From contig NZ_CP016783.1 of assembly GCF_002288385.1 (NCBI RefSeq), positions 496,001-560,000 of the forward strand: DNA of 64,000 nucleotides. The letters are read 5' to 3'. Numbering within the stretch: position 1 is the stretch's first letter; the number at the start of each line of letters is the position of its first letter. Under the pieces are notes generated by a model, which saw only the letters and a program-made list of their open reading frames with translations, was not told the origin of the DNA and made no database searches. The translations under genes were made by a program, and so were the position numbers. The stretch comes from Candidatus Planktophila lacus. GTDB lineage: Bacteria; Actinomycetota; Actinomycetes; Nanopelagicales; Nanopelagicaceae. Shown one piece after another: positions 18,737 to 28,486 of the stretch.

Positions 18737-19605
18737 GCGCTTGTTCTGCGGCTTGCTAAATATGAGCCGATCAAAACCAGTGGCAGTCCAACGATAATTC
18801 CAAGGGTCAGTGGTTCATTTAAAATAATCACGCCAAGGACAACGGCAAAAGCGGTATTCATATAAGTAACTAGCGATGCGCGGGTTGGCCCGATCTCAGC
18901 CATAACTGCAAAGAAGATGGCAAATGCGATGCCGGTCGAAAATACACCTAGTGCGATCAGCGAATAAATTGCCTCGTGGCTTACGGCGCGATCTGGCCAG
19001 AAGATAAAGAGCGCTGGTGAGTAAAAGACTGCAGTCATCGCCATTGCAATACCGTTGATCGCAACACCTGAGCCTTCCGGCATCTTGCGCGTAATGTAGA
19101 TAACGGCGAAGGCGTAACCGATAGATGCAGCAATTACCATCAAGATTGATAGCGGATCAGATGAACCGGTCAAGCTTTCGATTCCTACAAGTAAGAAGAC
19201 GCCAAGGAAACCGATGGCGATTCCAAACAACCGCTTTGGTTGCCAGACAGATTTATCACCGTAGCGCGATGCGATTAGAGTCGAAAAGATAGGTACTGAG
19301 GAAACGAGCAAACCAGCTAGCCCAGATGAGATCTTCTGCTCAGCAGTCCCGATCAGAATCCAAGGACCAACCATTTCGAAGAGGGCATATACCGCTATGT
19401 AGCGCCAATTTTTTAGCGCCGTAAAGAAAGTTTTATCGTAAATCGCAATTGGAATAAGAATTAGCGCACCGATGACAACTCTTCCCAAGACCACAATCGC
19501 TGGATGAAATCCATCCTGTGGATCAACGGCAACGCGAATAAATAGATAAGGGATGCCCCATAAAAAGCCGGAAAGTAGAAAGAGGATCAAATTTCGGCGC
19601 GACAT
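18733..19605 (-). CDS. EamA/DMT family transporter
   Basis: A 290-residue membrane protein with about ten hydrophobic segments and two EamA repeats. The opening LFLLSGFLWGIPYLFIR is typical of drug/metabolite exporters. Substrates of this family range from amino acids to cofactors and cannot be told here. The gene lies 36 bp behind glgM on the same strand. It is only distantly similar to the other EamA gene at 29606. Confidence 0.88.
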   Translation of the reverse strand: MSRRNLILFLLSGFLWGIPYLFIRVAVDPQDGFHPAIVVLGRVVIGALILIPIAIYDKTFFTALKNWRYIAVYALFEMVGPWILIGTAEQKISSGLAGLLVSSVPIFSTLIASRYGDKSVWQPKRLFGIAIGFLGVFLLVGIESLTGSSDPLSILMVIAASIGYAFAVIYITRKMPEGSGVAINGIAMAMTAVFYSPALFIFWPDRAVSHEAIYSLIALGVFSTGIAFAIFFAVMAEIGPTRASLVTYMNTAFAVVLGVIILNEPLTLGIIVGLPLVLIGSYLASRRTSA

Positions 19606-19641
19606 GAGTCGGGGTGCTCCAGTGCTAGAAAGTGTTTTGAA

Positions 19642-20808
19642 TTAACGCAGCACGCTGCGATAGAGCGCAATAGTAGCCTGTGCAACAGCATCCCAGCCAA
19701 AGTGCGTTGTGGCGCGTTCGCGACCTGCTTTTCCATAGCGCTTAAGTAGTTCTGGATCCGCCAATAAACGAGTAATCGCTTGCGATAAATCACCCTCAAA
19801 TTTGGCGTGATCTTCGGTGTATTCAACTAATTCACCAGTTTTTAAGTGATCGACAACTTCTGGAATACCGCCTACGCGCGATGCCAGAACCGCGGTTTGG
19901 CATCCCATCGCCTCTAAATTAACAATTCCGAGTGGTTCATAAATTGATGGACATAAGAAGAGTTCGGCTTGAGTTAATACAGCTGTTAACTCATCGTGCG
20001 GCAACATATCTTTGATCCACCAGATGTTGTTGCGAGTTTTCTGTAGTTCAGCAATTAGATCGGCAACTTCTGCGCCAATACCTGGTTCATCGGGGCTTCC
20101 GGCGCAGAGCACCAAACCATATTCGGCAGGTACTGATTTCCAGGCGCGCAGCAAATGAGCTAAACCTTTTTGACGAGTAATACGACCAACAAATGTGGCA
20201 TAAGGCCCAGTGATTCCATACTTTGCCAAAACAGATGGATCAGGATTTGGTGCAAACTTTGCAACGTCTACTCCATTTCGAATGGTGTAAACCTTACTTG
20301 GATCAACGCTTGGATAGGCGCTTAAGACATCGGCGCGCATTCCATCGCTAACTGAAATTATTGCAGCAGCGCTTTCGTAAGCGGTTTTTTCCGCCCAAGA
20401 AGAAATCTGGTAACCACCACCGAGTTGTTCAGCTTTCCATGGGCGCAGCGGTTCAAGTGAATGCGCGCTAACAATGTGGGGGATACCGTAAAGCAACGAT
20501 GCAGTATGTCCGGCCATATTGGCATACCAAGTATGTGAATGTACAAGCTGCACGCTCTCAAGATTTGCAGCGATTGCCAGGTCTGTTGCGATCGCTTGAA
20601 GCGCAGGATTTGCAGATGCGAATTCGCTGGGGGTGTCATATCCAAAAGCGCCATCGCTACGTTCTCCGCCAAAGCAATGCACATCTACCTGAACTCCACT
20701 GATGGATCGAAGCGCCTGAGTTAATTGGAAGACATGTACTCCGGCTCCGCCATAGACCTGAGGTGGCCACTCTTTGGTGACAATTCCTACCTTCAGATCT
20801 TTACTCAT
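19642..20808 (-). CDS. glgM: GT4 glycosyltransferase, glycogen synthase / maltose-1-phosphate synthase (GlgM type)
   Basis: A 388-residue GT-B enzyme. The N-terminal KEWPPQVYGGAGVHVFQL and the C-terminal EPLGIVNLEAMGC (nucleotide-sugar binding EX7E) place it in the actinobacterial GlgA/GlgM family. Members use ADP-glucose to make glycogen or maltose 1-phosphate. It is divergent from glgC, as in Mycobacterium (Rv1212c/Rv1213), which favours the GlgM reaction; the sequence alone does not prove it. The start at 20808 follows TAGGCT by 7 nt. Confidence 0.85.
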   Translation of the reverse strand: MSKDLKVGIVTKEWPPQVYGGAGVHVFQLTQALRSISGVQVDVHCFGGERSDGAFGYDTPSEFASANPALQAIATDLAIAANLESVQLVHSHTWYANMAGHTASLLYGIPHIVSAHSLEPLRPWKAEQLGGGYQISSWAEKTAYESAAAIISVSDGMRADVLSAYPSVDPSKVYTIRNGVDVAKFAPNPDPSVLAKYGITGPYATFVGRITRQKGLAHLLRAWKSVPAEYGLVLCAGSPDEPGIGAEVADLIAELQKTRNNIWWIKDMLPHDELTAVLTQAELFLCPSIYEPLGIVNLEAMGCQTAVLASRVGGIPEVVDHLKTGELVEYTEDHAKFEGDLSQAITRLLADPELLKRYGKAGRERATTHFGWDAVAQATIALYRSVLR

Positions 20809-20815
20809 AGATCAG

Positions 20816-20821
20816 AGCCTA
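20816..20821 (-). promoter_or_regulatory. Leaderless -10 for glgM
   Basis: Reading leftward, TAGGCT, 7 nt, ATG. Confidence 0.5.
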
Positions 20822-20867
20822 AACCAATTAGCGCTCATTTCATCTGTTGCATCGGCGCTATCGCGAG

Positions 20868-20873
20868 TAGATT
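20868..20873 (+). promoter_or_regulatory. Leaderless -10 for glgC
   Basis: TAGATT, 6 nt, ATG of glgC. Confidence 0.5.
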
Positions 20874-20879
20874 TAGGAC

Positions 20880-22103
20880 ATGCAGCGAAGAGAGCGTCCA
20901 CTAGGAATAGTCCTTGCTGGTGGCGAAGGTAAGCGCTTAATGCCGTTGACCGCAGATCGCGCAAAACCGGCGGTGCCGTTCGGTGGCACCTATCGTTTGG
21001 TCGATTTCGTTCTCTCTAATTTAGTAAATGCTGAGATGCGCAAGATCGCTGTACTAACGCAATATAAATCGCATTCTCTCGACCGCCACATAACAACTAC
21101 TTGGCGCATGAGCACTTTAACTGGAAATTACATAACGCCAGTTCCGGCGCAACAACGCCTTGGACCTCGTTGGTACACCGGTAGCGCTGATGCAATTTTG
21201 CAGAACTTCAATTTAATTCATGATGAAAACCCAAACCACGTTCTTGTCTTTGGTGCAGACCACGTCTATCGCATGGATCCTGATCAGATGTTTGAGGCGC
21301 ATATCGAATCTGGCGCTGGCGTAACTATTGCCGCAATCCGTATGCCACGCGCTGAAGCCCATGACTTTGGCGTAATTGAGTTAGCTGATGATGGAATCAC
21401 AATTAAGGCATTCCACGAAAAGCCATCGGACCCACCTGCCATGCCAGGCCACCCTGATCTGTGTTTAGTTTCAATGGGAAATTACATCTTCCGCCGCGAT
21501 GTTATGGAAGAAGCTCTAATTCTAGATTCTGAAGATTTAGAGAGTCGCCATGATCTCGGCGGAAATATCATTCCGATGCTCACCGCAAATGGCAGCGCAA
21601 AGGTTTATGACTTTGCAGACAACGTAGTGCCGGGTGAAACCGAACGCGATAAAGGCTACTGGCGTGATGTGGGATCAATCGACGCTTATTACGATGCTCA
21701 TATGGATCTAGTTTCGATCCACCCAATCTTTAATCTCTACAACCGTGAATGGCCATTACTTACAAATCCACCATCACTTCCTCCTGCAAAATTTAGTGAA
21801 GGCGGTATTGCTCAGGATTCAATCGTTGGCGCAGGTTCCATCATCGCCGGTGGCCATGTAAACCGCACTGTTATTTCTCATGATGTTCATGTCGGAGCCG
21901 GCGCATTTGTAGATGGTTCTGTGCTTATGCCATCGGTAAAGATTGGCGACAAGGCAGTTATTCGCAGTGCAATCTTGGATAAGAATGTTGTTGTTGAACC
22001 AGGTGCGCAGATCGGCGTTGATTTAGAGCGTGATCGTGCTCGATTTACTATCTCTGATGGCGGAATTGTCGTAGTCGGTAAGGGAGTTCGCGTTACTGCT
22101 TAG
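20880..22103 (+). CDS. glgC: Glucose-1-phosphate adenylyltransferase
   Basis: Makes ADP-glucose, the donor for GlgM/GlgA. The 407-residue protein has the N-terminal nucleotidyltransferase motif [20 protein letters not shown], the catalytic-site segment [13 protein letters not shown], and a C-terminal left-handed beta-helix ([19 protein letters not shown]). It is divergent from glgM, so both steps of alpha-glucan synthesis are probably switched together. It overlaps the convergent esterase gene by 11 bp. Confidence 0.95.
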   Translation: MQRRERPLGIVLAGGEGKRLMPLTADRAKPAVPFGGTYRLVDFVLSNLVNAEMRKIAVLTQYKSHSLDRHITTTWRMSTLTGNYITPVPAQQRLGPRWYTGSADAILQNFNLIHDENPNHVLVFGADHVYRMDPDQMFEAHIESGAGVTIAAIRMPRAEAHDFGVIELADDGITIKAFHEKPSDPPAMPGHPDLCLVSMGNYIFRRDVMEEALILDSEDLESRHDLGGNIIPMLTANGSAKVYDFADNVVPGETERDKGYWRDVGSIDAYYDAHMDLVSIHPIFNLYNREWPLLTNPPSLPPAKFSEGGIAQDSIVGAGSIIAGGHVNRTVISHDVHVGAGAFVDGSVLMPSVKIGDKAVIRSAILDKNVVVEPGAQIGVDLERDRARFTISDGGIVVVGKGVRVTA

Positions 22104-23022
22104 TTTTTACAACAATTTCTTTTGCTGCAAAATCAAGTGCCAGATGTGACGAGGGCGTTGCAGCAACGTTGGCAAAGAAGCCATGGATCATTCCTGGAAA
22201 TTCTTTATATATAAATTCGGCGCCATCTTTTTCTAGCTTGGCGCAGTAATTCTCAGAGTCACTTACCAACGGATCGTATTGAGCAGTGATCACGATTGAT
22301 GGGGCAACTCCTGCAAGAGACTTTGCGCGCATGGGCGCAGCATATGAATTGTTATCGTGCTGGCTACCTTGCAGGTATTGATCCCAGAACCATTGCATCG
22401 CTTGCGTTGTTAACCCGTAATCTGTTGCCGCATCGACATACGACTTAGTTGTGAAGTCACGATCCAGGCAGGGATAAACAAGTAATTGATAAGTTAAGGA
22501 AACCTTTTCATCGCGTGCTTTTAGGGCAACTGCTGCCGCGAGATTTCCGCCAGCGCTATCTCCGCCAACACCAACGCGATTGGGATCGATACCAATTTCT
22601 TGGGCGTGTGCTTTAACCCAGAGAAGTCCGGCGTAACAATCATCAAATGGCGCTGGGAATGGATGCTCTGGCGCTTTCTGATAATTAACGCTGATTATTA
22701 CCGATCCACTTTGATTAGCTAAGCGGTGAAGCGCGGCATCATAAATATCTAGAAAATTTAATACCCAACCACCACCATGGAAAAAGACCATGGCGGGTGC
22801 GTTCTGATCTTGATTTGGGCGATAGATCCGAATCGGCAGATCTGCAGAGGGGCCTGGAATAAAGCGATTTGTTACAGAGAGAATTGGTTCTGGAACGCCT
22901 GCAAATGCAACGCGACCTTGCGTCAGCTCACGAATAACAGCAACGGGTGCTTCCCAAACTTGCGGAAGTCCTGCCGCTTTCTGATCTGCAAGTTGCTGAA
23001 TTATTTCAGGGGCTAAGGTCAT
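22093..23022 (-). CDS. Alpha/beta-hydrolase, HSL-type esterase
   Basis: A 309-residue hydrolase of the hormone-sensitive-lipase family. It has the oxyanion motif FFHGGGWVL and the nucleophile elbow [11 protein letters not shown]; the acid and base are likely in the late [10 protein letters not shown] and GMIHGFF segments. I choose ATG 23022, with a GGAG site upstream, over a longer reading into xylB. The substrate is unknown. It begins 4 bp after the xylB stop codon and is presumably co-transcribed with it. Confidence 0.88.
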   Translation of the reverse strand: MTLAPEIIQQLADQKAAGLPQVWEAPVAVIRELTQGRVAFAGVPEPILSVTNRFIPGPSADLPIRIYRPNQDQNAPAMVFFHGGGWVLNFLDIYDAALHRLANQSGSVIISVNYQKAPEHPFPAPFDDCYAGLLWVKAHAQEIGIDPNRVGVGGDSAGGNLAAAVALKARDEKVSLTYQLLVYPCLDRDFTTKSYVDAATDYGLTTQAMQWFWDQYLQGSQHDNNSYAAPMRAKSLAGVAPSIVITAQYDPLVSDSENYCAKLEKDGAEFIYKEFPGMIHGFFANVAATPSSHLALDFAAKEIVVKTKQ

Positions 23023-23026
23023 GTAA

Positions 23027-24451
23027 TTAACTCCAATTCTCTGTGCGATCGCGCAGCGTGCGATATCGCTCAACGACATCGGGTGTTGCAATTGCAGAAA
23101 CTTTTTCAATCTTTCCAAGATCCCAAATCGGTGCGCTATCTCCACCAAGTAAGGCCCAAGCTGCTTGGCGGGCTGCGCCATTTGCTACATATTCTCCTGC
23201 TGGCGGAACAAGTACTTCCCGACCAAAGAGCGCTGCAGCAATTTGCGAAACCGCAGGGTTCTTGGCTGCGCCACCAATCAGAATAATCCGTTTTACATTT
23301 ACGCCTAACTTCTCGAGCGCATCCACAGCATCTACTAAACCGCAGAGCATTCCTTCGACCATCGCGCGTGCGATATCTGCAGCATTTGAGTTATTTAGAT
23401 TCATTCCGCCGAAGACACCGGTTGCATGTGGTCGGTTAGGGGTGCGCTCACCTTCGAAGTAAGGAAGTAGCGAAAGCCCGTTGGCACCTGGCTTAGCCGA
23501 TAAGGCAAGTGCGCCAACTTCATCATGAGTTTTTCCAAGGATACGAGTTGCGGCATCCAATATGCGCGCTGCATTTAGCGTGCAGACAAGTGGCAAGTAG
23601 CGACCAGTTGCATCAGCAAAACCGGCAACCTGGCCAGATGCATCATGGGTTGGTGTCTCAGAGACTGCAAATGCGGTTCCACTAGTTCCGAGTGAGACAA
23701 CAACATCGCCGGCTTGTGCCTGAATACCAAGTGCGGCGGCTGCGTTATCTCCGGCTCCCGGTGCAATTGGAATTCCAGATGGCGTTATTCCGCCAAATTG
23801 AGCTGGCGAAATAATTTTTGGCAGATATATTTCGCGATCGGTGCGCAGAACCTTTGCCAAAATATCGCGGCGATATTGCGAAGTTGTTGGATCGAAGTAA
23901 CCAGTGCCCGATGCTTCGCTGCGATCAGAGAAAAGTTTTCCGAAATCTAGAGCTTCACCTTTACTGTGTTGCAGTTGCCAAGATAACCAGTCGTGGGGGA
24001 GAGCAACGCCTGCAACCTTTGCCGCGCTATCTTTCTCAGAATCTGCCAGCCAACGTAATTTTGTGGCGGTAAATGATGCAACCAATACCGAACCAATTTG
24101 TTTGGCAGTTTCTGCATTGCCACCAAGCTCTTTATTTAGTGCTGTTGCGGCATCGGCAGAACGCGTGTCATTCCATAGAAGTGCATCGCGAATTACTTTG
24201 CCTTGCGCATCGAGTGCGACCATTCCATGTTGCTGTCCACCGATTGAGATCGCTTCAACGCCATCAAGACCGCCAGCTGCAGAAATAGCGGTATCTAGGG
24301 CGCTGACCCAGTATGCAGGATTAACTTCGGTGCCATCAGGATGAGTAGCGCGGCCTTCGCGGACTAACTCGCCGGTAACGCCATCGCGGATGACGACCTT
24401 GCAAGATTGAGTAGATGAATCCACGCCCGCGATGAGTTTTTGGTTAGCCAT
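23027..24451 (-). CDS. xylB: Xylulokinase (FGGY family)
   Basis: Phosphorylates D-xylulose to xylulose 5-phosphate. The 474-residue FGGY kinase shows GVDSSTQSCKVVIRDG, GGQQHGMVALD, the ATP-site GAGDNAAAALG and a C-terminal IGGAAKNPAV segment. The QQHGM stretch is typical of xylulokinases within FGGY. No xylA lies in this window. The start at ATG 24451 follows TAACCT by 6 nt, and a GTCAACGTTGAC palindrome sits just upstream, suggesting repressor control. Confidence 0.9.
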   Translation of the reverse strand: MANQKLIAGVDSSTQSCKVVIRDGVTGELVREGRATHPDGTEVNPAYWVSALDTAISAAGGLDGVEAISIGGQQHGMVALDAQGKVIRDALLWNDTRSADAATALNKELGGNAETAKQIGSVLVASFTATKLRWLADSEKDSAAKVAGVALPHDWLSWQLQHSKGEALDFGKLFSDRSEASGTGYFDPTTSQYRRDILAKVLRTDREIYLPKIISPAQFGGITPSGIPIAPGAGDNAAAALGIQAQAGDVVVSLGTSGTAFAVSETPTHDASGQVAGFADATGRYLPLVCTLNAARILDAATRILGKTHDEVGALALSAKPGANGLSLLPYFEGERTPNRPHATGVFGGMNLNNSNAADIARAMVEGMLCGLVDAVDALEKLGVNVKRIILIGGAAKNPAVSQIAAALFGREVLVPPAGEYVANGAARQAAWALLGGDSAPIWDLGKIEKVSAIATPDVVERYRTLRDRTENWS

Positions 24452-24457
24452 GGGTAG

Positions 24458-24463
24458 AGGTTA
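24458..24463 (-). promoter_or_regulatory. Leaderless -10 for xylB
   Basis: Reading leftward, TAACCT, 6 nt, ATG. Confidence 0.5.
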
Positions 24464-24473
24464 GACTGTGCCT

Positions 24474-24485
24474 GTCAACGTTGAC
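24474..24485. promoter_or_regulatory. Palindromic operator candidate between xylB and pfkA
   Basis: GTCAACGTTGAC is a perfect 12-bp palindrome with a central CG, the layout of LacI-family operators. It begins 10 bp upstream of the xylB -10. Confidence 0.5.
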
Positions 24486-24524
24486 CACTTATTCTCAAGT
24501 CTAAAATTCATTTTGGCTTAGATT

Positions 24525-24530
24525 TATAAT
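24525..24530 (+). promoter_or_regulatory. -10 element for the phosphofructokinase gene
   Basis: A perfect TATAAT gives a short leader of about 13 nt with a GGAG ribosome-binding site at 24541-24544. This gene is therefore led, unlike most others here. Confidence 0.55.
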
Positions 24531-24549
24531 TTTTTGAACTGGAGTTTTC

Positions 24550-25575
24550 ATGCGTATTGGCGTCCTTACAGGTGGCGGAGATTGCCCTGGTCTTAATGCG
24601 GTTATCCGCGCAGTAGTTCGTAAAGGTGTAAAGGAATACGGCCACGAGTTTGTTGGCTTCCGTGATGGCTGGAAAGGCCCACTCGAGAACTACACAATGG
24701 AGCTCAACCTTGAGACAACCCGCGGCATCTTGCCTCGCGGCGGAACTATTCTCGGTTCATCTCGTACCAACCCATTTAAAATTGAAAATGGCGTAGAACG
24801 CATCAAGCAGAACCTCGCTGATCAAGGCATCGATGCACTTATCGCAATTGGTGGCGAAGATACTCTCGGCGTTGCCACAAAGTTAGATGCACTTGGCGTA
24901 AAGGTAATCGGCGTTCCAAAGACGATCGATAACGACCTTAACAACACCGATTACACATTTGGGTTCGACACATCTGTAAACATTGCAGTTGAAGCGATCG
25001 ATCGCCTTCACACGACTGCTGAATCACATCACCGCGCACTTATCGTTGAAGTTATGGGCCGCCATGCTGGTTGGATCGCACTTCACTCAGGTATCGCAGG
25101 TGGAGCCGCTTGTATCTTGATCCCAGAAGTTAAATTCTCGGTAGATAAGGTCTGCGAATGGGTCGAGTCACGCTTTAAGAGCAGCTATGCACCAATCATC
25201 GTTATCGCTGAAGGTGCAATTCCTCAAGATGGTGACATGATCACCAAGGATTCAGAGCTCGATGCTTTCGGTCACGTAAAGCTTTCTGGAATTGGCGAAT
25301 GGCTTGCTAAGCAGATCGAAACCAAGACCGGCAAAGAGGCACGTACATCTGTTCTCGGCCACATCCAACGTGGTGGAACGCCAACTGCCTTTGACCGCGT
25401 TCTTGCTACACGTTTTGGTTTGCAGGCGATCACCGCTGCATCTGAAGGCGACTGGGGCAAGATGGTTGCACTTCACGGAACAGATATCGTCCGCGTTCCG
25501 CTTGCAACAGCGACTGAGAAGCTCAAAACTGTTCCAATCGAGCGTTACAAGGAGTCAGAGATCTTCTTCGGATAA
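24550..25575 (+). CDS. pfkA: 6-phosphofructokinase, predicted PPi-dependent
   Basis: Phosphorylates fructose 6-phosphate in glycolysis; 341 residues. The opening RIGVLTGGGDCPGLNAVIRA is the phosphofructokinase signature. At the phosphoryl-donor site the protein has GGEDT, where ATP enzymes carry GGDGS or GGEGT, and VPKTIDND with Lys where E. coli has Gly. Asp plus Lys at these two positions is the known signature of PPi-dependent enzymes, as in Amycolatopsis. The reaction would then be reversible and save ATP. The donor is a prediction from two residues. Confidence 0.88.
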   Translation: MRIGVLTGGGDCPGLNAVIRAVVRKGVKEYGHEFVGFRDGWKGPLENYTMELNLETTRGILPRGGTILGSSRTNPFKIENGVERIKQNLADQGIDALIAIGGEDTLGVATKLDALGVKVIGVPKTIDNDLNNTDYTFGFDTSVNIAVEAIDRLHTTAESHHRALIVEVMGRHAGWIALHSGIAGGAACILIPEVKFSVDKVCEWVESRFKSSYAPIIVIAEGAIPQDGDMITKDSELDAFGHVKLSGIGEWLAKQIETKTGKEARTSVLGHIQRGGTPTAFDRVLATRFGLQAITAASEGDWGKMVALHGTDIVRVPLATATEKLKTVPIERYKESEIFFG

Positions 25576-25604
25576 TTCTCACCCGAGAAACTATCTGAAC
25601 AAAC

Positions 25605-25610
25605 TACTCT
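25605..25610 (+). promoter_or_regulatory. Leaderless -10 for DAHP synthase
   Basis: TACTCT, 7 nt, ATG at 25618. Confidence 0.45.
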
Positions 25611-25617
25611 TTATCCC

Positions 25618-26964
25618 ATGATGAATTCATTAGAGACTCTCTTCACCCCTGGACTCGTTGCGGCGCAACAACCGCAATGGCCGGGTGGTGTTGAAGGTGC
25701 TCCTGTGAAAACCGCAGTTGCTCAACTGAAATCTTTTCCACCACTTGTCTTTGCTGGTGAGTGCGATGATCTAAAGGCGAAGATTGCTGAAGCAGCTGCA
25801 GGGCGCGCATTCTGGTTACAAGGCGGAGATTGTGCCGAAACATTTGCAGCTGCAACTGCAGATTCAATTCGCAATCGCATTAAGACGATATTGCAGATGG
25901 CCGCTGTTTTGCAGTACTACTCAAGTCTGCCAGTTGTAAAAGTTGGCCGCATGGCGGGGCAGTTTGCAAAGCCGCGTTCAAATGATTTTGAAACCCGCGG
26001 TGATGTAACGCTTCCTGCCTACCGCGGAGATGCAGTCAACGATCTCGAGTTTAATGAAGCATCTCGTACGCCAGATCCAGATCGCATGGTTCGTGTTTAC
26101 AACACATCGGCTGCAACTCTTAACCTAGTTCGTGCCTTTACCCAAGGTGGTTTTGCAGATCTGCGCCAAGTTCACGAATGGAACAAGGGCTTTATCCGAG
26201 ATTCGTCTGTTGGCGATCGCTACGAACAAATGGCACGCGAGATCGGCCGCGCACTCGACTTTATGAAATCAGCAGGCGTTGACCCAGATTCATTTAAATC
26301 TGTTGATTTCTTCTCTAGCCACGAAGCGTTGATCATGGAGTACGAGAAGGCGTTGACGCGCATCGATTCACGTACCCAACTTCCTTACGATGTTTCTGCA
26401 CACTTCCTGTGGATCGGTGAACGCACACGTCAGTTAGATGGCGCACATATTGATTTTGCTGCCAAGGTACGCAACCCAATCGGCGTAAAGCTCGGACCTA
26501 AGTCAACTGTTGATGATGCGCTGGCTTTGATCGATCGCCTTGATCCCAATCGCGAGCCAGGTCGACTCACATTCATTACTCGTATGGGTGCAGGAAAGAT
26601 CCGCGAAGCGCTCCCGGCTCTTGTCGATGGCGTTACTAAATCAGGTGCACAAGTGCTTTGGGTCTGCGATCCAATGCACGGCAATACCTTTGAGGCAGCA
26701 ACTGGTTACAAGACCCGTCGCTTTGATGATGTTATGGATGAAGTTAAGGGCTTCTTTGAAGTACATAAGAGCCTTGGCACACATCCAGGCGGAATCCATA
26801 TCGAGCTAACCGGTGATGATGTCACCGAGTGCCTAGGCGGCGGAGAGCAGATCTCGGAAACTGATTTAGCCACCCGCTATGAAAGCGCCTGCGACCCAAG
26901 ACTTAACCATTCTCAGTCGCTAGAGCTTGCCTTCCTAGTTGCTGAAATGTTGCGCGATCGCTAA
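25618..26964 (+). CDS. aroG: 3-deoxy-7-phosphoheptulonate synthase, class II
   Basis: First step of the shikimate pathway: condenses erythrose 4-phosphate and phosphoenolpyruvate to DAHP. At 448 residues it matches class II (plant/actinobacterial) enzymes. FWLQGGDCAETFA carries the metal-binding Cys, and VKVGRMAGQFAKPRS, IGERTRQLDGAH and CDPMHGN are further class II motifs. The start is ATG 25618 or the adjacent ATG 25621. Confidence 0.95.
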   Translation: MMNSLETLFTPGLVAAQQPQWPGGVEGAPVKTAVAQLKSFPPLVFAGECDDLKAKIAEAAAGRAFWLQGGDCAETFAAATADSIRNRIKTILQMAAVLQYYSSLPVVKVGRMAGQFAKPRSNDFETRGDVTLPAYRGDAVNDLEFNEASRTPDPDRMVRVYNTSAATLNLVRAFTQGGFADLRQVHEWNKGFIRDSSVGDRYEQMAREIGRALDFMKSAGVDPDSFKSVDFFSSHEALIMEYEKALTRIDSRTQLPYDVSAHFLWIGERTRQLDGAHIDFAAKVRNPIGVKLGPKSTVDDALALIDRLDPNREPGRLTFITRMGAGKIREALPALVDGVTKSGAQVLWVCDPMHGNTFEAATGYKTRRFDDVMDEVKGFFEVHKSLGTHPGGIHIELTGDDVTECLGGGEQISETDLATRYESACDPRLNHSQSLELAFLVAEMLRDR

Positions 26965-26974
26965 TTTAGCGGAC

Positions 26975-27469
26975 GTGGCACTGCAGATCTCGCACTACAA
27001 ATCTCCTATCGGGGTTTTAAATCTAATTGCCGATGAACAAATTCTGCTGGGGCTAAACCTTTCTAATATGAAGGCGCTTAAAGATGGCCTCTCCCCAGAT
27101 GATTTTCAAAAGGGATTTAAGGAAGTTTCTAAGATCCCAGTCATCACTGATTTGTTAAATGATTACTTTGCCGGAGATATCGCTGCCATCAATGGAATTT
27201 CTGTCCGCCAACCTGGTGCGCCATTTTCACAGGCAGCCTGGAAAGCGATGCGCAAAGTTAAGGGCGGCAAAGTACTTTCTTATGCAGATTTAGCAGATAA
27301 CGCTGGATCGCCAGCTGCGGTGCGCGCTGCGGGTTCGGCATGTGCCAAGAATGCAATTGCACTCGTTGTGCCATGTCATCGCATAGTAAAAACTGGGGGA
27401 GCCCTCGGAAATTACGCCTATGGGCTAAGTAAGAAAGAGTGGTTGTTACGCCACGAGAACGCGCTTTAA
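26975..27469 (+). CDS. ogt: Methylated-DNA-protein cysteine methyltransferase
   Basis: Suicide repair protein that removes the methyl group from O6-methylguanine. The catalytic motif VVPCHRIV is followed by GALGNYAYGLSKK, both typical of Ogt. I choose GTG 26975 (164 residues) because the homologous part begins at LQISHYKSPIG; the longer reading from 26939 lies inside the DAHP synthase gene. The stop region overlaps the convergent ltaE gene by 24 bp. Confidence 0.9.
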   Translation: MALQISHYKSPIGVLNLIADEQILLGLNLSNMKALKDGLSPDDFQKGFKEVSKIPVITDLLNDYFAGDIAAINGISVRQPGAPFSQAAWKAMRKVKGGKVLSYADLADNAGSPAAVRAAGSACAKNAIALVVPCHRIVKTGGALGNYAYGLSKKEWLLRHENAL

Positions 27470-28486
27470 TATTTCAATTGCAGCAGCGCATTGCTCGTCA
27501 TCAAAATCTAAATGAGTAACTAAGCGCGCGTACTTCGGACCTAGCGCGCTAATCCATAAGCCTGCTTCACGGCAACGCGTTGCTAGTTCTGCTGCGGTGT
27601 ATGGAGCGTTTGCTAAATCAAGTCCAACGATATTTGTCTCAACTAAAGCCGGATCAACAAAGGATTTATCTATAGCAGCGATGGCAACAGCCAACTCTTT
27701 AGCGCGGCGATGATCTTCCGATAAGCGAGCAATATTGTTATCGAGTGCGTAATGCGCAGCACCTGCGAGCAAGCCAACCTGGCGCATTCCGGCGCCATAA
27801 CGCTTGCGCCAGATACGCGCCTTTGTCACACGCTCTTTGGTGCTGAGCATCACTGAACCAATTGGCGCACCTAAACCTTTAGATAAACAGACGCTGATCG
27901 TGTCGAAGTATTTTCCGTATTCAGTGAAAGCAACGCCACTTGCAACGTGAGCGTTCCAGATACGTGCACCATCTAAGTGAAGTGCAACGCCAATTTCATC
28001 GGCGCCTTTACGAAGCGCTTTAATTTCTTCAAGTGGTTGAACTGTTCCGCCACCAAAGTTATGGGTATTTTCGACTGCGATTGCAGTTGTTGAAACAAGA
28101 TATGGGCCAGAGTTTGGACGAGCAATTTCCAGCGCATCCTTAGCGACCAACAGCCCATTTTTAGCGGGCCAAGTGCGCGTTGTAATTCCACTAAATACTG
28201 CGGCGGCGCCTAGTTCGGCGCGAACGATATGTGAATTAGTTTCAGCGATTAACTCTTCGCCAGGGGCAACGAGCATGCGAATGGCCAATTGATTGGCTAG
28301 AGATCCAGTGGGAGTAAAGACTCCGGCTTCTTTTCCAAAGAGCGCAGCGACTCGTTCTTCGAGTGAGTTAACCATTGGATCATCGCTATAGACATCATCG
28401 CCAACTTCAGCACTTGCCATCGCTTGGCGCATCGCCTGTGATGGGCGAGTTACGGTATCTGAGCGAAGATCAATTGGGTTGGCCAT
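27446..28486 (-). CDS. ltaE: Low-specificity L-threonine aldolase
   Basis: PLP enzyme that cleaves L-threonine or allo-threonine to glycine and acetaldehyde. The 346-residue protein shows DLRSDTVTRPSQAMR at the start, HLDGARIWNA (cofactor Asp) and CLSKGLGAPIGSVM (Schiff-base Lys). It is the last gene of a leftward operon nfo-eamA-chimera-ltaE. Its first 90 codons are duplicated in the chimera just upstream. This copy is full length and should be active. Confidence 0.94.
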   Translation of the reverse strand: MANPIDLRSDTVTRPSQAMRQAMASAEVGDDVYSDDPMVNSLEERVAALFGKEAGVFTPTGSLANQLAIRMLVAPGEELIAETNSHIVRAELGAAAVFSGITTRTWPAKNGLLVAKDALEIARPNSGPYLVSTTAIAVENTHNFGGGTVQPLEEIKALRKGADEIGVALHLDGARIWNAHVASGVAFTEYGKYFDTISVCLSKGLGAPIGSVMLSTKERVTKARIWRKRYGAGMRQVGLLAGAAHYALDNNIARLSEDHRRAKELAVAIAAIDKSFVDPALVETNIVGLDLANAPYTAAELATRCREAGLWISALGPKYARLVTHLDFDDEQCAAAIEILKRVLVA

